Below, in pieces: positions 15,721 to 23,849 of a DNA stretch of 64,000 bases. The DNA comes from Brevibacterium permense. GTDB lineage: Bacteria > Actinomycetota > Actinomycetes > Actinomycetales > Brevibacteriaceae. The stretch covers positions 37,539-101,538 of the forward strand of contig NZ_JABSSX010000011.1 of the NCBI RefSeq assembly GCF_013280495.1. Direction: 5' to 3'. Position numbers and translations under genes: made by a program. The notes beneath the pieces were generated by a model. That model saw only the letters and a program-made list of their open reading frames with translations, ran no database searches and was not told the DNA's origin. Position 1 is the first letter of the stretch. Every line of letters starts with the position of its first letter.

Positions 15721-17318
15721 ACGCAAACACCGACCTCGCTGCATCCCTACCGCCAGAAGACTCAAACACAGCGAACTTCACCGGCACCTCCACCCAGAAA
15801 CCCACCACCGCACTCTTCCCAAATGGTTCCCGCCGCGAACGTCCCGGCACACTTGCCCTCACCATCGGGTTCGGGCTCGTCGCCGTCTGCCTCATCGGTC
15901 TCTTCACCAGCCCGTCGGCTGCCATCGGGGGAGCGTGGTGCATCGGGATGATGCTCGTCCTCCTCTTCCTCTCCGTCCCGGTGGCCATCGCACTGTCCGT
16001 GCCGTCGATCATCGGCGTCTACGCCGTGGCCGGGATACCGGCGACGATGAACATTGTGGCCACCGCCCCGTTCAGCGCCGTCTCGGACTGGTCGATGAGC
16101 GTGCTGCCCATGTTCATCTTCATGGGCATGCTGCTCACGCAATCCGGGCTCTCCGGCAAGGTCTACCGCGTCGCCGACCACTGGTTCTCCTGGCTGCCCG
16201 GCGGCATCGGTATCGGCACCACCTTCGCCGGGGCTGGACTGTCGGCCGTCACCGGATCGACCATCGGCATGACCTACGCCCTGGGCCGAGCCGGCATCCC
16301 CGAAATGCTCAAAGCCGGCTACGACCGCCGCATGGCCGTCGGCACAATCATGGTCTCCGGCATGACCGGCAATCTCATCCCACCTTCGATCCTCATGGTC
16401 GTCTACGCCGGCATCGCCTCCGACCCCGTCGGCCCCGCGCTCATGGCAGGAGCCGTCCCCGGAATCCTGCTCGCCGTGTGCTTCGCCGCTTTCATCTTCG
16501 CCATCGGCGTCGCCGCACCGAAACTCGTCGGCCGCGGCCAGAACGCCCAGAACACAACAGACACAGCAGATACACCAAGCTCCACCCGCCCCACGACCAC
16601 CTGGCGCGACCGCTTCACCTCGCTGACCGGCGTCTGGGGCTTCGCGGTCGTTCTCGTCGTTCTCTTCGGCGGCATGTTCTCCGGCATCTTCACCCCCACC
16701 GAGGCCGGAGCTGCCGCCGCGCTCTGCTCACTGCTCCTCTGCCTGTGGGAAAAACGGGGCGAACAACCGTGGCGCAAGGTTGCGGAATCGGCCATGGATA
16801 CGGTGGCGGCCACCTCGGTGATCTTCTTCATCATGATCGGCGCGACCATGCTCACCAGCCTGCTCGCCATCACCGGACTCGCCCCCATCCTCACCGGCCT
16901 CATCACGGACCTCGGGCTCTCGCGGATCGGATTCCTGCTCGTCCTCATCGTCCTCTACATCGTCATGGGCATGTTCTTCGACACCCTGTCGATGATGCTG
17001 CTGACCATCCCGATCCTCCTGCCCACCCTCGAAACGATGGGGGTGAGCCCGCTGTGGTTCGGAGTCTTCGTCGTCCTCCTCGGCGAGTTCGCCATGGTCA
17101 CCCCGCCGGTCGGCATCATCCCCTACATCGTCCACTCGATCGCGAAGAACCCCGAGGTCAACCTCGGTGCCACGGTCACGCTGCGCGACATCTTCATCTC
17201 CCTGCTGTGGTTCCTGCCCGTCGTCGTGGTCTTCCTGGTCCTCCTCGTCGCCGTGCCCGGAATGACCGAATGGCTGCCCGACCTCATCAGCCGCACCAGC
17301 GGGGAAATGTCCGGATAA
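15717..17318 (+). CDS. dctM: TRAP transporter large permease
   Basis: A 533-residue DctM-type permease with about 12 hydrophobic segments. Recognisable parts are PLFIFMGMLL-like VLPMFIFMGMLLTQSG, SAVTGSTIGMTYALG, VSGMTGNLIPPSILMVVYA and GIFTPTEAGAAAA. The last of these is a hallmark of the family. The start is the GTG at 15717 overlapping the dctQ stop; the first 45 residues are polar and not conserved, and an internal start is possible. It couples substrate import to an ion gradient with DctQ and the binding protein DctP downstream. Confidence 0.88.
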   Translation: MNANTDLAASLPPEDSNTANFTGTSTQKPTTALFPNGSRRERPGTLALTIGFGLVAVCLIGLFTSPSAAIGGAWCIGMMLVLLFLSVPVAIALSVPSIIGVYAVAGIPATMNIVATAPFSAVSDWSMSVLPMFIFMGMLLTQSGLSGKVYRVADHWFSWLPGGIGIGTTFAGAGLSAVTGSTIGMTYALGRAGIPEMLKAGYDRRMAVGTIMVSGMTGNLIPPSILMVVYAGIASDPVGPALMAGAVPGILLAVCFAAFIFAIGVAAPKLVGRGQNAQNTTDTADTPSSTRPTTTWRDRFTSLTGVWGFAVVLVVLFGGMFSGIFTPTEAGAAAALCSLLLCLWEKRGEQPWRKVAESAMDTVAATSVIFFIMIGATMLTSLLAITGLAPILTGLITDLGLSRIGFLLVLIVLYIVMGMFFDTLSMMLLTIPILLPTLETMGVSPLWFGVFVVLLGEFAMVTPPVGIIPYIVHSIAKNPEVNLGATVTLRDIFISLLWFLPVVVVFLVLLVAVPGMTEWLPDLISRTSGEMSG

Positions 17319-17459
17319 TCCTCGCCGAGGCGGCCCTGCCAACCCGTGCTCTGTGTCGTTGCGGTGGCTGCCGCAGGATGTGAGCGGACTCATGATGAGG
17401 GTGACCTTACTCAGGCATAGAATTTAAGGTAATTCTCAGCCTTCGCTCAAAGGAGTCCC

Positions 17460-18737
17460 ATGAAGCGCTTCCGCTCGGCAACACGCCCCGCCCAGGCCAT
17501 AGCGGCGGTCGCATCGCTGGCACTGTTGGCCGGATGCGCCGGATCTGTCGGCGGCGACGGATCAGGTTCGGGCGACTCAGCGGGGGAGGGCTTCGCCTAT
17601 GACTCCTCGCAGGACGAGATCGATGAGGCACTGGCCGATCTCGTCCCGGTGACGATCAAGTTCCAGCCCTCGGCGATGTCGGAGAAGTCGATCCTCGCAC
17701 CCAACGGCCTCGACGTGAAGAAGGCCATCGAGGAGCGCTCGGGCGGCAAGATCACCGTCGACATCGTGTGGGGCCAGGCGATCGCCAGCTACGAAGACGT
17801 CGACGATGCCCTGGCCGATGGCCGCGTCGACCTCGCGTTCACTCTGCCGTCGTACACCCCGGCCGAGTACCCGGCCTTCGACGCGATCGGTACGGCCATG
17901 TCGACGCTGCCGTCCTCACCGGTGGCCAGTGATCTGGCGGCGAACGCGGCCGGTGTGCAGGCCGCGTGGGAGACGCCCGAGGTGCTCGCGGAGTTCGAGA
18001 AGAAGAACCTGGTCCCGCTCATTCCGATGCTCGCCGCGGGTGGGTATTCGACGATGTGCTCGAAGCCGATGACCTCGCTCGATGACTGGAAGGGCAAGCA
18101 GATTCGTGTCGGTTCGGCCGCTGCAGGCAAGCAGGTGACGGATCTGGGTGCGACTCCGGTGTCGCTGTCGTTCCCGGAGACCTATGAGGCGCTGCAGCGC
18201 GGAACCGTCGACTGCGACCTCGGTCAGCTGGCACCGAACGTGGAGGCCGGCACCTTCGAGGTGGCCCCGATCATCGGTGTTGCATCGGACGCTGGCATTG
18301 CGCGTTCGGCGGGTGCGATCACGGCAGGCAAGAAGTATTCGGAGCTGCCGGTGGCTTACCAGCAGGTCATCTTCGACTCGATGTCGACGACGTTCTCCAC
18401 GATGATGGAGGTCGTCATCGGAGCGAAGGCGCAGGCCGTCGAGCAGGCGAAGGACAACGACGGTTCGGTTCAGCCCTTCGATGATGACGTGCAGAAGCAG
18501 ATGGCGAAGTACGCGAAGAACCTGTCGGACAAGACTGCTGAAAAGGCCGAGGTGCCGGATGCACCGAAGAGGCTGGGTGACGCTGGTTCGGAGTGGGCGA
18601 AGTCCGTTTCCGACCTCGGCTATGACGACAAGGGCGACTTCGCTTCACTCGACGAGTGGTACCCAGAGGACGCTAACTACGACAAGCTCGGCGACGAGCT
18701 GTTTGAGAAAGTCATGGCCGAGCATCGGCCGGAGTGA
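17460..18737 (+). CDS. dctP: TRAP transporter solute-binding lipoprotein
   Basis: A 425-residue extracytoplasmic binding protein. A lipoprotein signal with lipobox LLAGC puts the lipidated Cys near residue 26, followed by a Gly/Ser linker. The mature domain shows the DctP pattern (TIKFQPSAMSEKS, GGYSTMCSKPMTSLDDWKG, IRVGSAAAGKQVTDLGATPV). Here the usual conserved Arg region reads KQIRVGS. AAGGAG precedes the ATG. It lies 141 bases after dctM and completes the importer. Whether the ligand is a C4-dicarboxylate, a keto acid or an amino acid is not readable; the adjacent racemase hints at an acidic amino acid. Confidence 0.87.
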   Translation: MKRFRSATRPAQAIAAVASLALLAGCAGSVGGDGSGSGDSAGEGFAYDSSQDEIDEALADLVPVTIKFQPSAMSEKSILAPNGLDVKKAIEERSGGKITVDIVWGQAIASYEDVDDALADGRVDLAFTLPSYTPAEYPAFDAIGTAMSTLPSSPVASDLAANAAGVQAAWETPEVLAEFEKKNLVPLIPMLAAGGYSTMCSKPMTSLDDWKGKQIRVGSAAAGKQVTDLGATPVSLSFPETYEALQRGTVDCDLGQLAPNVEAGTFEVAPIIGVASDAGIARSAGAITAGKKYSELPVAYQQVIFDSMSTTFSTMMEVVIGAKAQAVEQAKDNDGSVQPFDDDVQKQMAKYAKNLSDKTAEKAEVPDAPKRLGDAGSEWAKSVSDLGYDDKGDFASLDEWYPEDANYDKLGDELFEKVMAEHRPE

Positions 18738-18796
18738 GATGACGATAGCGTTGTTACTCGTTGTAGCAGTGTAATATCCAACATCAGCCGCAGGCA

Positions 18797-19414
18797 CTAA
18801 TCAACGTCGAGCTTCTCTCTGAGGTCGTCGAAGGTCTTCAACTTTGGAGTTTCGGTGGCGACCTGCAGCCATTCTTTTGCTTCGCTGAAATTTGTGGAAC
18901 TGATGTTTCCCATAGGTTTGGTTACTGCTAGGAGAAGTGCCTCGAGGTCCCTAATCAGAACTGGCGCGTCGAGCTCAACTGACGTGTACGTCTGTACAAC
19001 TCGGACTACTCCGTCGCTGTCCAAGACGGTATCGTCGTCAGGGCCGTCGAACGCGAACCATGAGAACCGATTCCACCCTGCCCAGTGTTCATCGTTTAGG
19101 TGATCGTGTAGTCGCCCGCCGATGCCTCTCTGAGAGGTTGCCAGCCCGACGTAGTACACGTTGATGTCGTTGTAGAGGACATATACGCCACGAGCTCGAC
19201 GAAAGTCGGCCACTCGCAGGTTTCCTTTGTTGAGACCTCGGCGTCCCAGAAGCCTCCAAGAGTGTGCTTGCCAGTCGACAAGATCGCGCTGCCAAAACGT
19301 GCCGAAAGATCCGATGGTCAAGAGTCTGCCGCCCTTCAGTCGTGGAATCTGCGCTGATGCACTCTTGAGACTATCCACCGAAGTCGTTGATGGCGGACAG
19401 AAGCCCCGATGCAC
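18797..19414 (-). CDS. GIY-YIG nuclease-family protein
   Basis: A 205-residue protein with a GIY-YIG domain at about 74-190. GVYVLY (76-81) and YYVGLA (87-92) replace GIY and YIG; Arg101 in GIGGRLHDHL is the catalytic Arg, and a Glu in RDLEALLLAVTKP is the likely metal ligand, followed by PMGN. The first 70 residues may form a separate helix-rich domain. The GTG at 19414 has GGGAG 7 bases upstream. It is AT-richer than its neighbours and flanked by unrelated operons, so it may have been acquired. A defence or repair role is possible but not shown. Confidence 0.72.
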   Translation of the reverse strand: MHRGFCPPSTTSVDSLKSASAQIPRLKGGRLLTIGSFGTFWQRDLVDWQAHSWRLLGRRGLNKGNLRVADFRRARGVYVLYNDINVYYVGLATSQRGIGGRLHDHLNDEHWAGWNRFSWFAFDGPDDDTVLDSDGVVRVVQTYTSVELDAPVLIRDLEALLLAVTKPMGNISSTNFSEAKEWLQVATETPKLKTFDDLREKLDVD

Positions 19415-19550
19415 CGCAAACTCCCATTCTCAGCAACTCTTGACCCAGTGGGCATCTACTAGGCTGGTAAGGGTGCCGAACCAAAACGCACCGAACATGG
19501 TCAACCGTGCCGAACAAGGCACAGACCACAGACGACGGAAGGGCTGACGG

Positions 19551-21566
19551 GTGACGATCCTCTACACCATCGGACTGGGCGTCCTCAGCGCGCTCATCGT
19601 CGGATTCCTCGTCCGGCGGATGATGCTCACCGGCACCGGAGCCGCCCGCAACACCATCGTCTCCCTCATCATGGGCCTCTCCATCTGGCCCATCACCCTC
19701 CAGGCCTACAAACTCCTCGGCATCTCCGAATCCGACCAATACCCGAACCTGTCGATGAGCTTCCCTGCGATCATGGTCTTCCTGCTGCTCTTCGCCTGGT
19801 TCATCGTCATCCAGATGTTCGTCCTCCTCGCGATCGAACTCATCATGCCCTCGGGCACCCTGAGCTCACTCATCCGCAACGCACCGAAGATCCCCACCTG
19901 GTACCGCCGCGTCAACCGCCTGGCCCAGATCCAGTCGATCCTCATCAAATTCGGCCTCTCTCGCTACCTCCGTCCCCGAATTCCGACCCTGCGCGTCTCA
20001 CTCCGAGAAATCGCCGCCACCACCCGCGACGCCCTCGCCGCATCCGGGGTCACGTTCATCAAACTCGGCCAGTTCATCGCCACCCGCGGTGACATGATCC
20101 CGCACGAATTCGTCGAGGAGTTCTCCACCCTCCAGGCCGGGGTGAAGCCCGTTCCCTTCGCCGAGGTGAAGGACCAACTCGAGACCGAATGGGGCCGTCC
20201 CGTCGCCGAGGTGTTCGCCGAATTCGACGAGAAACCCTTCGCCGGTGCCTCTGTCGCCCAGGTCCACCGCGCCGTGACCTGGGAAGGGCGCGTGGTCGCG
20301 GTGAAGGTGCAGCGACCGAAGATCCGCAAACAGGTCCGGGCAGACTGCGATATCGTCCTCACCCTGGCCGACCGTCTCGATCGCACCACCGATTGGGCGA
20401 ACAAGGTCGGCATCGCGAAGCTCGCCCGCAGCTTCGTCGATTCCCTGCAGGGCGAACTCGACTACCGCGGGGAGCTCGCCCACATCGAGGCGCTTCGTCT
20501 CGCCGATGAGAACGGCCGGTCGACGACGCAGACCGACTCCGTCGTCCACATCCCTCACGTGTACAAGGAACTCTCCGGCGAGTTCGTTATCGTCATGGAC
20601 CTCGTCGAAGGTGTCCCGCTGTCCCACGGCGTCGAGGTGGTCGACAGCCTTTCAGAAATCGCGCGCAGAGAAATCGCCCAGGACCTCTTCCTCATGGTCG
20701 TCCGCCAGGTGCTCGGAAAGGGCATCTTCCACGCCGACCTCCATCCCGGAAACATCGTCGTCTCGAGCGCGGGCCGTGCTGGCCTCGTCGACTTCGGTGC
20801 TGTCGGACGCATCGACAAACGCGACCGCAGGGCAATCGCGCTTCTGCTCATGGCCTTTGACTCGCAGAACTCACAAGCGGCGACCGCCGCGATCCTCGAG
20901 CTCCTCGGCACGCCGAGCGAGGTGAACCTGCGGGAGCTGCAGCGCGAGATCGGTCAGATCATGCTCAAGTATGGAGACGGTGCCCCGGGTTCGACCTCGG
21001 CGGCACTGTTCGGCGAACTCATCGACTTCGTTGTCGACTTCGGGTTCCCGATGCCGGCCTCCGTGGCAACGGCATTCCGTGCCATCAGTACACTCGAAGG
21101 GTCGATCACTCGCCTCGTGCCGGAACTCAATCTGCTGGCGCTGGTGACTCAGAACGGGAAGACGCTGCTCCGTGAGGTCGGGGGACTGGGAGTCGACCGA
21201 CACGAGATGACGCTCTACGCGGCGGCGACCGCACCCCAGATCGCCGAGCTGCCTGGACAGATCTCCCGGATTGCTGGTCACCTGCAGGACGGGACGCTCG
21301 ACGTCGGCACGAGCGGGCTGAACATCGCGACCATCAAGAATCTACTTGTATCCACCGTCGAACAATTCATCCAGGTGATCGTCTCCACCGCGCTCATCCT
21401 CGGCGGAGTCATTCTCATGGCCGCGGACTTCGGGCCTGCTTTGGCGCCAGAACTCAAACTCTTCACGTACTTCGGCGCCTGGATGTTACTTGCTGGTAGT
21501 GTGATCGCAGCGTTGGTTCTTGCACCAGCGCTCAGGCAGCGAATGACGTGGGAAGGGCTCGGGTAG
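19551..21566 (+). CDS. AarF/ABC1/UbiB kinase family protein
   Basis: A 671-residue protein of the UbiB atypical kinase family. Three or four N-terminal hydrophobic segments (about 1-18, 30-55, 65-95) precede the kinase-like core. The core has the family signature KLGQFIATRGDMIP, the Ala-rich loop PFAGASVAQVHRA, VVAVKVQRP, and the catalytic loop HADLHPGN followed by LVDFGAVG. Two C-terminal hydrophobic helices (about 600-660) anchor it. It starts at GTG 19551 after GGAAGGG. Relatives support isoprenoid quinone synthesis in other bacteria; in menaquinone-using actinobacteria the role is unclear. A patatin gene follows within a few bases. Confidence 0.87.
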   Translation: MTILYTIGLGVLSALIVGFLVRRMMLTGTGAARNTIVSLIMGLSIWPITLQAYKLLGISESDQYPNLSMSFPAIMVFLLLFAWFIVIQMFVLLAIELIMPSGTLSSLIRNAPKIPTWYRRVNRLAQIQSILIKFGLSRYLRPRIPTLRVSLREIAATTRDALAASGVTFIKLGQFIATRGDMIPHEFVEEFSTLQAGVKPVPFAEVKDQLETEWGRPVAEVFAEFDEKPFAGASVAQVHRAVTWEGRVVAVKVQRPKIRKQVRADCDIVLTLADRLDRTTDWANKVGIAKLARSFVDSLQGELDYRGELAHIEALRLADENGRSTTQTDSVVHIPHVYKELSGEFVIVMDLVEGVPLSHGVEVVDSLSEIARREIAQDLFLMVVRQVLGKGIFHADLHPGNIVVSSAGRAGLVDFGAVGRIDKRDRRAIALLLMAFDSQNSQAATAAILELLGTPSEVNLRELQREIGQIMLKYGDGAPGSTSAALFGELIDFVVDFGFPMPASVATAFRAISTLEGSITRLVPELNLLALVTQNGKTLLREVGGLGVDRHEMTLYAAATAPQIAELPGQISRIAGHLQDGTLDVGTSGLNIATIKNLLVSTVEQFIQVIVSTALILGGVILMAADFGPALAPELKLFTYFGAWMLLAGSVIAALVLAPALRQRMTWEGLG

Positions 21567-21571
21567 GCCAA

Positions 21572-22468
21572 GTGACGGAGCCAGTGGAGACGACGCGAAT
21601 CAGCGATACCGCACTGATCTTCGAAGGTGGTGGGATGCGGGCTTCGCTCACCAGCGCCATGGCCGTCGTCTTACTCAACGAGGGTCTGTCGTTTGACTGG
21701 GTCGCTGGTATCAGTGCCGGCGCGTCCACTGCAGGGAACTACCTGTCCGGTGACAAGTGGCGAGTGCGTCGATCGTTCGTCGAATTCGCCAAGGAAGAAG
21801 AGTTCGGCGGGTGGCGGTACTTTGCTCGTGGCAAAGGCATGTTTCACGGCGAGTACATCTACCAGCGAGCAGGCGCACCCGACGAGGCATTGCCGTTCGA
21901 TTGGGACAGCTTTGAGGCAAACCCCGGTGATATGCGGATCATCGCGTTCGACGCCGAGACCGGCGAAGAGGCAGTGTGGTCGAAGAAGGATACCCCGAAT
22001 ATCGACGAGCTGATGATCCGCGTGCAGGCTTCATCGACGATGCCGATTGTCATGCCACCGGTGCACCTCGATGGGCACGTGTACGTCGACGGTGCGATGG
22101 GGGAGGACGGCGGCATCGCGCTGAGCCAGGCTCAACGCGAAGGCTTCGAAAAGTTCGTCATCGTGCTGACTCAGGAACGTGGGTACAAGAAGGAGCCGCA
22201 ACGATTCCCTGCAGTCTTTCGCGGCATCTTCCGAAAGTATCCGGCGCTGGCCGACGCCCTGCTGACTCGCTGGAAGCGATACAACGAGACTCGCGAACGC
22301 ATCTTCGAACTCGAGGCCGAGGGCAAAGCACACGTTTTCGTCCCCGAATGCATGCCGGTCGATAACAGCACCCGCGACCTCTCGCGTCTGGCTGCCGCTC
22401 ATCGGATGGGGTTGTCTCAGGCGCGGCGAGAGCTGCCGGCAATTCGGGAGTTCGTGGAGGCGCACTAG
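21572..22468 (+). CDS. Patatin-like phospholipase
   Basis: A 298-residue patatin-family serine hydrolase. The oxyanion motif EGGGMRAS is at about 18-25, the nucleophile motif GISAGAS puts the catalytic Ser near 48, and the catalytic Asp is in VDGAMGEDGG near 170. It probably hydrolyses acyl lipids in the cytosol or at the membrane. I favour the GTG at 21572, just after the UbiB-like stop; a start at 21548 would overlap that gene by 19 bases and add eight residues. Neither has a strong ribosome site, so coupled translation is likely. Confidence 0.85.
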   Translation: MTEPVETTRISDTALIFEGGGMRASLTSAMAVVLLNEGLSFDWVAGISAGASTAGNYLSGDKWRVRRSFVEFAKEEEFGGWRYFARGKGMFHGEYIYQRAGAPDEALPFDWDSFEANPGDMRIIAFDAETGEEAVWSKKDTPNIDELMIRVQASSTMPIVMPPVHLDGHVYVDGAMGEDGGIALSQAQREGFEKFVIVLTQERGYKKEPQRFPAVFRGIFRKYPALADALLTRWKRYNETRERIFELEAEGKAHVFVPECMPVDNSTRDLSRLAAAHRMGLSQARRELPAIREFVEAH

Positions 22469-22775
22469 CGGCAGTAAAGCCAACTCAGACTCGCTTCCAG
22501 CCCACGCGCCGGTTGTGAATGGCAACAGCTTGCTCTATCCCTATTGATTGTGTTCTGTCCCCGAAGGCAAGCATAAATATCGCAAAAGGTGATGTCTGAA
22601 TGTAGACAACGCACACAGTTGAAAATTTGGGAGCCGGTCGCAACGGTGGTTACTCCAAAACGTGCCGTGGCGAACCTTTCAATCAAAATCGGAAATTCGT
22701 AGGCAGGAAAGTAACCCGCTCGATCAGACCTTCCGTCCTCTAAACCATCTTGGATTCAATTGTGCTCTGTGCGTC
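22469..22775. other. Intergenic stretch without a clear gene
   Basis: These 307 bases separate the convergent patatin and RpiR-type genes. The centre is AT-richer and has stop codons in all frames. I see no RNA gene, repeat or clear terminator hairpin. Confidence 0.4.
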
Positions 22776-23624
22776 TCAGTCGCTGCTCACCGCCTGAGTG
22801 CGGGACCACATGGACTGGAGCTCTTCGAGCATCGCTGCCGATCGTGCGGTGTCTACGTTGGCGATTGCCCCGACGATGCATTGTGCGACACTGACCGCGC
22901 ACGTGACCGAGGCCATCGGGCCGAGTCCTTCGGACGGGACGAGGATGAGCTGATCGGCGAGTTCGGCAAGCTGCGAGTGCTGATCAGCAATCACGATGAG
23001 GTGGACGCCTCGTTCTTTGGCGATTTCGCAGAGCGGTAGGATGCTTGCACTCGTTTTCCAGATAGAGAAGGTGATGAGGCAATCCCCGGGTTTGAGCCGA
23101 CGGACATCGTTGATCATCCGCGTCGCTGCACCGTCGCTGAGTGAGACGTTGTAGCCCAAGCCCTGGGCGTTGTGCGCCAGGATGATTCCTGGAGCTACAT
23201 ATGCGCCTGTGGCGAGGATCGTTGTCGTCGGTGCTTTGGCGATCATCATTGCGATTGTGGTCACCGATTCTTCGGATAGCGACTCGGCAAGGAGTCCGAG
23301 CAACTCAATGTCCTTGCCGATCGACGTCCCGGGTTGCCCCATGCCGGCCTCAGTGTTGCGAACAAAATGTTTGTCGGCGTCCAATGAGGACAGGAATCGG
23401 TTTCTGATCTCCGTAGACAGTTCCGACCAGCCCGTGAAGTCGATGGCCTGTGCGGCTCTGACGACGGTGGCGACATTCACTCCGGCCACCTCGGCGAGAG
23501 CTGCCGCGCTGCAGTACGACGCCATCTCGGGGTCATTTGCGATGGCTTTGAGCACGGACCTCGTTCCGGGGGAGAGTCTGCGCTGAGACATGAGGTGTTC
23601 GAGCCATGTCGCGATGATTTTCAC
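22776..23624 (-). CDS. RpiR/MurR-family transcriptional regulator
   Basis: A 282-residue regulator with an N-terminal RpiR helix-turn-helix domain (about 1-78; AALAEVAGVNVATVVRAAQA) and a C-terminal SIS sugar-phosphate-binding-type domain (about 105-240; ATGAYVAPGIILAHNAQGLG, then DCLITFSIWKTSASILPLCE). I chose the GTG at 23624 because AGGAG lies 7 bases upstream; the frame runs 23 codons further without such a site. It is divergent from the peptide ABC transporter genes and is their likely controller. RpiR-type proteins usually sense phosphosugars, but peptide-linked cases exist. Confidence 0.85.
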   Translation of the reverse strand: MKIIATWLEHLMSQRRLSPGTRSVLKAIANDPEMASYCSAAALAEVAGVNVATVVRAAQAIDFTGWSELSTEIRNRFLSSLDADKHFVRNTEAGMGQPGTSIGKDIELLGLLAESLSEESVTTIAMMIAKAPTTTILATGAYVAPGIILAHNAQGLGYNVSLSDGAATRMINDVRRLKPGDCLITFSIWKTSASILPLCEIAKERGVHLIVIADQHSQLAELADQLILVPSEGLGPMASVTCAVSVAQCIVGAIANVDTARSAAMLEELQSMWSRTQAVSSD

Positions 23625-23751
23625 TCTGCGTCTCCTATTGCAATGAACGTTGCGATCTGATTGTATACGAGGTGTGGTGAAGATCACGTGCACTTCATTT
23701 CGGACCCTCTGGAAGTGCCTACTGAAGCGACTTTTGTTGACGTGCTATGAG

Positions 23752-23797
23752 AGTGCAATCGTGCAACGGATACTGCAGCAGTGCGATTGTGCGGTGG
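23752..23797. promoter_or_regulatory. Direct repeats upstream of peptide transporter (candidate operator)
   Basis: AGTGCAATCGTGCAACGG at 23752 and AGTGCGATTGTGCGGTGG at 23780 are direct copies with 13 of 18 matching positions, 28 bases apart. They lie between the RpiR-type regulator and the substrate-binding gene. A related TTGCAATGAACGTTGC inverted motif sits at 23639-23654 next to the regulator start. These are candidate RpiR binding sites, by position and repetition only. Confidence 0.4.
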
Positions 23798-23849
23798 CCT
23801 GCGCGCTCTGATCCACACATCATGACGGAACAGTCGAAGGAGGCTTTTC

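Noticed and set aside
15635..17383. A 582-codon plus-strand frame overlapping dctM
   Set aside because: His/Arg/Pro-rich shadow frame of dctM; dctM has the family motifs and couples to dctQ by GTGA.
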